A stretch of DNA of 45,813 nt from Spirochaetales bacterium (GTDB taxonomy: Bacteria; Spirochaetota; Spirochaetia; DSM-27196; SLAA01). A program made the translations under genes and the position numbers. Below the pieces are notes generated by a model. That model made no database searches. It was not told the origin of the DNA and worked only from the letters and a program-made list of their open reading frames with translations. Positions 41,664-45,813 of the stretch are shown here, piece after piece. Within the stretch, counting starts at the first letter, position 1; each line of letters begins with the position of its first letter. The stretch covers positions 1-45,813 of the forward strand of contig SLAA01000066.1 in NCBI GenBank assembly GCA_007127105.1, in the 5' to 3' direction.

Positions 41664-42617
41664 TTAATATCGGCCCTGAAGCTCCCGAATCTCCTCGAAC
41701 TGCCCAAGTTTGGCTATTGCCTTTTGCTGAATCTGCCGCACCCGCTCGCGGGTTATACCCAAGGCCTTGCCGGTCTCTTCTAATGTACATGCTCCGTTGC
41801 CTCCCAGACCGAAACGCAGCTGAATAATGCGCATTTCGCGTTCACTAAGTTGCAACAAAACCTCGTTCAAAGTCTCCTGTAAAGTCAAGTGAAAAGCCAT
41901 GTCAAATGGTTGTTCACTGCGGTGATCCTCAAGAAGTTCCGCAAGACTCGTGCTACTTTCTTCATCTACTGCCGCATCAAGAGATGTAGCATCCTGCGAC
42001 AGCATGAGTATGTCACCAACTTTGCGGTTGGAGACAGAAAGATACTTGGAAACCTCGTAGGGGCCAGGGTCACGGCCAAGCTCCTGCGTAAGGTGGCGCG
42101 CTACCAAGTACCATTTCTTGATCATGTTCAACATGTTAAGGGGAATGCGAATGACCTTTCCTTTGTCGGCGAGCGCCTTGACAATTGCCTGTCTGATCCA
42201 CCATGTGCCGTAGGTTGAGAATCTACAACCCCTTCGGTAGTCGTAGCGTTCTACCGCCTCAATCAGGCCGATATTCCCCTCGTCAATGAGGTCCATAAAC
42301 GCAAGACCGCGGTTCCTGTACTTTTTTGCTATGGAGACAACTAGCCGGAGGTTCGCGTTAATCATGACGTTCTTACGTTCTACAAGGCGACGTTCGAGCT
42401 CGGTACTCCGAGCCAGATAGTCGTCTTTATCAACCTCGCCGATTCTATGGGCTTCTACCAGTTCTGCAAGTTCCTCACGCAAGGCCTCAATGTCACGACC
42501 TATTTGTTGTTCTTTCTCCACATTCAACAAGGGATAGTTGGATATCTGCCGCAGATAGTAGGACAGCGGATCGTTTTCGTATTCCTGACTCATTGAATCC
42601 GCGCCGTTTCTGGCCAC
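41664..42617 (-). CDS. RNA polymerase sigma factor, sigma-70 group 2 (RpoS/RpoD-like)
   Basis: A 317-residue sigma factor with region 1.2 (DPLSYYLRQISNYPLLNVEKE), region 2 (NLRLVVSIAKKYRNRGL, DLIDEGNIGLIEAVERYDYRRGCRFSTYGTWWIRQAI; core AVERYDYRRG), region 3 (IRIPLNMLNMIKKW) and region 4 (LSEREMRIIQLRFGLGG, TLEETGKALGITRERVRQIQ). It lacks the long region 1.1 and the large non-conserved region of the primary sigma factor, so it is an alternative group-2 factor. A GTG at 42617 with GAGGGG at 5-nt spacing is my start; the first ATG is at 42593 without a ribosome-binding site. It starts 2 nt after the LysM/LytM gene, an operon with translational coupling. Confidence 0.92.
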   Translation of the reverse strand: MARNGADSMSQEYENDPLSYYLRQISNYPLLNVEKEQQIGRDIEALREELAELVEAHRIGEVDKDDYLARSTELERRLVERKNVMINANLRLVVSIAKKYRNRGLAFMDLIDEGNIGLIEAVERYDYRRGCRFSTYGTWWIRQAIVKALADKGKVIRIPLNMLNMIKKWYLVARHLTQELGRDPGPYEVSKYLSVSNRKVGDILMLSQDATSLDAAVDEESSTSLAELLEDHRSEQPFDMAFHLTLQETLNEVLLQLSEREMRIIQLRFGLGGNGACTLEETGKALGITRERVRQIQQKAIAKLGQFEEIRELQGRY

Positions 42618-42619
42618 GA

Positions 42620-43477
42620 TCACCCCCTCGGAGCTGTAGTTGGATCTATAAAGCTGTTGTTTTTCCAGACGCTGAAATACAGACGTGAGTTTTCCTCTGC
42701 CGGGGCCCGACCCAGCGTCCCGATTTTGTTCCCGGCCCGGACCATATCACCTACGCTAACCTGCACGCGTTCATTTCCACCGTATACGTATATGTAACCG
42801 GTCGCAGACTGCACAAACACAACCTGCCCGAAGGTTGAATGCGGGCCTGCATACACGACCCGCCCAGAGGCTACCGCCTGTACCGGGTCACCCGGCGCTC
42901 CGGAGATGGCCACACCACGGAACTTTCCGTCAAGTCGCTCACGCGAACCTGGGTGTGGCCAGTAACCCTCGGTATCGATCACTGAGGAGGAAACAACTGG
43001 GGAGCGCGTAATGGCTCCTGAGTCTGTCGACGAGTCACTGGAGGCTGTGCTCGAGCTGCTTGCTGAACTATGGCTGGAGGTCGATGTACCCGTTCTACTC
43101 CCTGAAGCTGCCGCGCCTGCTATGTCGTTGAGCGGCACATACAATACCCGCCCGATCCGGAGGATATCCCCTTCATCCAGGCCATTGAGAGTACGTAGCT
43201 CATCTACCGATATGTTGTGTGCTCGTGCAATCCCGAACAGAGTATCCCCACGTTGAACCTCATACAGGCCTGGGATTCTTAGACGCATGCCGACGCGAAT
43301 TCGAGTCGGGTCGGTAATGTTGTTGGCGTCTTTCAGCGCGTCTACCGGAACCTCGTAGCGTCGGGAAATTGAGTAGAGTGTTTGTCCGGTTTCCACTACG
43401 TGGTAGAGCTCATCAGCTCCGATTGAGTGAGAGAAAACAAGAGCAAGTGCAATTATGCAAACGAGCCTAGAGTTCAT
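42620..43477 (-). CDS. LysM/degenerate LytM envelope protein (NlpD/EnvC-like)
   Basis: A 285-residue exported protein. The signal peptide (MNSRLVCIIALALVFSHSIG) is followed by two LysM peptidoglycan-binding domains (24-69 and 71-115; HVVETGQTLYSISRRY and EVQRGDTLFGIARAHN), a Ser/Thr-rich linker (125-165) and an M23/LytM domain (185-280). The zinc ligands of active M23 peptidases are gone: RGVAISG replaces the HxGxD motif, YGGN stands at a His position, and SRLYFSV replaces HLHFE. Such catalytically dead LytM proteins activate cell-wall amidases at division or in the envelope. Start ATG at 43477; the frame upstream to 43558 has no signal. It precedes the sigma factor by 2 nt and this may link its expression to that regulator. 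No amidase gene is in the window. Confidence 0.9.
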   Translation of the reverse strand: MNSRLVCIIALALVFSHSIGADELYHVVETGQTLYSISRRYEVPVDALKDANNITDPTRIRVGMRLRIPGLYEVQRGDTLFGIARAHNISVDELRTLNGLDEGDILRIGRVLYVPLNDIAGAAASGSRTGTSTSSHSSASSSSTASSDSSTDSGAITRSPVVSSSVIDTEGYWPHPGSRERLDGKFRGVAISGAPGDPVQAVASGRVVYAGPHSTFGQVVFVQSATGYIYVYGGNERVQVSVGDMVRAGNKIGTLGRAPAEENSRLYFSVWKNNSFIDPTTAPRG

Positions 43478-43544
43478 ACTATTGTCTATGTTCGGAATAA
43501 TTGGCAAAAAATGTAGGGGTGAATGCTGAGAGTTTTGAGATTTT

Positions 43545-43572
43545 GCCGGTGGCGTCAATAAACACCACCGGC
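43545..43572. terminator. Hairpin between glycogen synthase and LysM/LytM genes
   Basis: GCCGGTGG (43545-43552) pairs with CCACCGGC (43565-43572) around a 12-nt loop, 37-64 bp after the glycogen synthase stop. On the minus strand it is followed by AAAATC rather than a T-run, so efficient termination is doubtful; it may stabilise the 3' end. Confidence 0.5.
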
Positions 43573-43608
43573 GTTTGCCTGTTTGCCTGGTAGTTTGCTC
43601 CTTAGGAC

Positions 43609-44829
43609 TTAAGACCTGGAGTCAAGAGACTCATAGAGCTCCAGCGTCCGTCGGGCAATACCCTCCCAGCTAAAGATCTCTTCCACTCGTCGGCGTCCGG
43701 CCTCACCCATTTGCGCCGCACGAGCCGGATCACCGGCTACCGCGTTTATGGCTGATGCAAGCTCAGCCGCAAAGGCGTTCGCATCACGAGGGTCATGTGG
43801 CGCGGTATCCGAGATATCCGGATCAACCAGCAGGCCGGTCTCACCATGCACCACAACCTCTTTTATTCCACCCACTGCGCTACCAACCACTGGGGTGCCA
43901 CAGGCCATTGCTTCCAGGTTAATAATTCCAAAAGGTTCGTATATTGAAGGGCAGCAAAACACAGCCGCTTGCGCATAGAGTTGGATAACCGTGCTGCGCG
44001 GTAGCATTTCGGGAATCCACACAACACCGCTTCGCTCTTCACGCAGTTCAGCAACCATGTCCTCAAGCTCACGGCGCATCTCGGGGGTGTCGGCATCACC
44101 AGCACACAAAACCAGCTGTATATCGGGATCCAACTGGTGAGCCGCCTTGAGCAGATACAACAGGCCTTTCTGCCGTGTCATGCGCCCCACAAACAATACA
44201 TAGGGCTTCTCAGGCCTAATACCGTAGTTGTGGAGCACCTCCGGGTCACCACCTGGGGAGTACTCGTTAATGTCAATCCCGTTGTAAATGATTTCAATTT
44301 TGGCCGGATTAACCGACGGAAACAACCGAATGATATCGTCCCTGGTACTACCGGACACCGCAATAATTTTGTCCGCGGTTTCCAGCGCAGTGCGCTCTAC
44401 CCAGCTGGAAAGATCATATCCATGCCCAAGTTGCTCCCGCTTCCAGGGGCGCAGCGGCTCAAGCGAGTGAACCGTGATAACGAGGGGCAGGCTATACAGC
44501 TGCTTGGCAATCAACCCACCAAAATGAGCGTACCATGTGTGACAGTGTACGACATCGGCATCTATTCCCTTGCCGTTCCAGAGCAGCCCGGTCGAAAGCG
44601 CCTTTAGTGGCGAGACAAACTCGGGCGGACACCCGTCATACTCAGCTCCGGTCACTTTTGTACCGCTGACCTTAAGCTTACCGCCAAGGAGTTGCTCGTT
44701 CTGGTCGTGAAAACTCCGCACCTCTACATCTGCAATGCGAGCCATCTCCTTGGAGAGATACTCAACATGCACCCCTGCTCCACCATATACATGAGGAGGG
44801 AATTCGTTGGTCATGAACATCACTTTCAT
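43609..44829 (-). CDS. GT4-family glycogen synthase, actinobacterial type
   Basis: A 406-residue glycosyltransferase with the two-domain GT-B layout. The N-terminal domain begins MFMTNEFPPHVYGGAGVHVEYLSKEM with the glycine-rich loop, then VVHCHTWYAHFGG; the C-terminal domain has YVLFVGRMTRQKGL and the EX7E-type EPFGIINLE near residue 300 with MACGTPVVGSAVGG. The YGGAGVHVEYL start and its length of about 400 fit the Corynebacterium/Mycobacterium glycogen synthase group (TIGR02149-type). In mycobacteria this group (GlgM) makes maltose-1-phosphate from ADP-glucose, so the product here may be either glycogen directly or that donor. GGGAG precedes the ATG. It lies between the hemolysin III gene (63-bp gap) and the LysM gene. 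Confidence 0.9.
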   Translation of the reverse strand: MKVMFMTNEFPPHVYGGAGVHVEYLSKEMARIADVEVRSFHDQNEQLLGGKLKVSGTKVTGAEYDGCPPEFVSPLKALSTGLLWNGKGIDADVVHCHTWYAHFGGLIAKQLYSLPLVITVHSLEPLRPWKREQLGHGYDLSSWVERTALETADKIIAVSGSTRDDIIRLFPSVNPAKIEIIYNGIDINEYSPGGDPEVLHNYGIRPEKPYVLFVGRMTRQKGLLYLLKAAHQLDPDIQLVLCAGDADTPEMRRELEDMVAELREERSGVVWIPEMLPRSTVIQLYAQAAVFCCPSIYEPFGIINLEAMACGTPVVGSAVGGIKEVVVHGETGLLVDPDISDTAPHDPRDANAFAAELASAINAVAGDPARAAQMGEAGRRRVEEIFSWEGIARRTLELYESLDSRS

Positions 44830-44892
44830 TGGCTGTACTCCCTGCAGATTAAATTGACTTCTATTCAGGCCCTTGTGTTCAACTATTCTCGT

Positions 44893-45579
44893 TCATGCAC
44901 ACGGCAGATGCAGATAAATTCCCATGAAGAAACAGAAACTCCCACCCAGCACAAAGAGGTGCCAGGCGGCATGATGAAATGGAACTTTCTTCAGAGCGTA
45001 TACCAGGGTGCCCAGCGTATAGGTGAGCCCTCCGGCAACCGCCCAATACAATAACTCAAGCGGTAGCACCGACACGACATCGCGCCAGATAAATACAATC
45101 ATCCACCCCATAAGGATGTAGAGCAGCACATGCAATAGTCCGTAGCGCCCCCAGAAGACCAACTTGAAAATAATACCGAACACCGTGAAACTCCATGCCC
45201 CAATCAGCACGGCGTTGCCAGCGGTTCCACCGACCGTCAGCATGATTGGAGTGTAGGTACCGGCTATAAGCATGTAAATGGTACTGTGATCCATAATACG
45301 GCACACACGCTTGAACACCGGCCCCCGAGCCAGGTGGTAAATGCTCGACGACGAGTAAAGCAGAATCATTGAGCCGCCAAAGACAGCCGCCCCCACAAGA
45401 CTCCGGGTGCTGCTGCATTCCGTAGCCGCCTGCTGCAACAGCAGAATCGTGCCCACCACGCTCAGCAGCGCCCCAAACAAGTGTGTGAAACCGCTCGCAA
45501 GGTCATCTGCCCGGTCAAAGTTTGAGTGCAAGGTTATGTGTTGAATGAAACGATCACGCAGCGAAAGCTCTTGGTGCAT
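44893..45579 (-). CDS. Hemolysin III / PAQR family membrane protein
   Basis: A 228-residue integral membrane protein with seven predicted helices. Family marks: HNFDRADDLASGFTH-like N-terminus (SNFDRADDLASGFTHLFGAL), SSSSIYHLA, MDHSTIYMLIAGTYTP and the C-terminal HHAAWHLFVLGGSFCFFMGIY, giving the Ser, Asp and three His residues that bind zinc in PAQR receptors. Bacterial members (YqfA/TrhA) affect membrane energetics and lipid state; hemolysis is the historic label only. AAGGAG lies about 12 nt before the ATG. The 5' leader holds three perfect 13-bp tandem repeats and a promoter further up. It may be cotranscribed with the glycogen synthase gene downstream. Confidence 0.92.
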   Translation of the reverse strand: MHQELSLRDRFIQHITLHSNFDRADDLASGFTHLFGALLSVVGTILLLQQAATECSSTRSLVGAAVFGGSMILLYSSSSIYHLARGPVFKRVCRIMDHSTIYMLIAGTYTPIMLTVGGTAGNAVLIGAWSFTVFGIIFKLVFWGRYGLLHVLLYILMGWMIVFIWRDVVSVLPLELLYWAVAGGLTYTLGTLVYALKKVPFHHAAWHLFVLGGSFCFFMGIYLHLPCA

Positions 45580-45598
45580 ATCTCTCGTTAACTCCTTT

Positions 45599-45637
45599 GT
45601 CTCTACTTGATGTCTCTACTTGATGTCTCTACTTGAT
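45599..45637. repeat. Three perfect 13-bp tandem repeats in the hemolysin III leader
   Basis: The unit gtctctacttgat occurs three times with no mismatch at 45599-45611, 45612-45624 and 45625-45637. It lies directly upstream of the ribosome-binding region of the hemolysin III gene (minus strand), within the predicted 5' leader. Confidence 0.97.
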
Positions 45638-45725
45638 ACCGATGGTCCAGAGGTGCCGGGCGCTCCATGGCAGTGCGCCGGACTGTCCTGTCCGTGGGCG
45701 TACTCCCTTAACTCAGTTCGATGAC

Positions 45726-45753
45726 AGTATACACTCAAAACGCGGGAGCACAA
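45726..45753 (-). promoter_or_regulatory. Possible promoter for the hemolysin III gene
   Basis: On the minus strand TTGTGC (45748-45753), 16-bp spacer, TATACT (45726-45731). The -10 is good, the -35 partial. It gives a leader of about 140 nt that contains the 13-bp repeats and an imperfect hairpin near 45656-45683. The rest of 45638-45813 holds no gene I can support. Confidence 0.5.
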
Positions 45754-45813
45754 AACAGTCGATGCGTAATCCTGGAGCTTTTTCATTGTGGGAGCTGCGG
45801 CTGAATGCCGACA

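Noticed and set aside
43573-43598. Direct repeat GTTTGCCT near the glycogen synthase end
   Set aside because: Only two short copies; compatible with chance and with the flank of a hairpin.

Overview
The window is ordinary bacterial chromosome from a Gram-negative organism: it has lipoprotein signal peptides, outer-membrane-barrel candidates ending in an aromatic residue, a LysM/LytM envelope factor and sigma-70 type promoters. The gene mix (transmembrane AraC-type regulators, a REC-like/PilZ protein, a PEGA lipoprotein, an extra EF-G-like GTPase, several unrecognised small genes) fits a free-living spirochaete of the Spirochaeta/Alkalispirochaeta kind. That placement is inference; no rRNA or taxon-diagnostic marker was checked. 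There is no IS element, prophage, CRISPR array or origin.

Left part (1-13314, all minus strand): a TPR protein cut by the window edge, a PAS-GAF-PAS hybrid histidine kinase, and a small YwbE-family gene. Then comes a coherent module read from right to left: a URO-D-family enzyme lacking the decarboxylase arginine motif, a membrane-anchored AraC-type sensor-regulator, an Fe3+-type substrate-binding lipoprotein, an ATPase, a double-length permease and a second ATPase, closed by a strong terminator. Short palindromes sit just before the regulator and the binding-protein genes.

Middle part (13455-34602): a translationally coupled lipoprotein/outer-membrane pair and an EF-G-like GTPase with altered G3 and G4 motifs (plus strand). 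A minus-strand run mfd-ptsP-like-trmB-gltA meets the GTPase gene at a shared bidirectional terminator. After the divergent start beside mfd come a secreted protein, a REC-like/PilZ protein, a small gene with a near-consensus promoter, an AmrS-type radical SAM enzyme, tRNA-Asn(GUU), a tiny membrane protein, a large NAD-dependent glutamate dehydrogenase and a TPR-like exported protein.

Right part (34614-45813): a compact type III polyketide synthase locus (PKS, methyltransferase, UbiE-like methyltransferase, FAD monooxygenase) predicted to make a methylated, hydroxylated phenolic or quinone-type lipid. It is followed by SppA, an MTH1-like Nudix hydrolase, a PduO-type cobalamin adenosyltransferase, a group-2 sigma-70 factor, a degenerate LytM protein with two LysM domains, an actinobacterial-type glycogen synthase and a hemolysin III family membrane protein. 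Several convergent genes here overlap at their 3' ends.

The best candidates for undescribed biology are the type III PKS locus, the URO-D/AraC/two-ATPase transporter module, the EF-G-like protein lacking the catalytic histidine, and short tandem repeats placed at gene ends or leaders (gltA stop codon, kinase N-terminus, hemolysin III leader).
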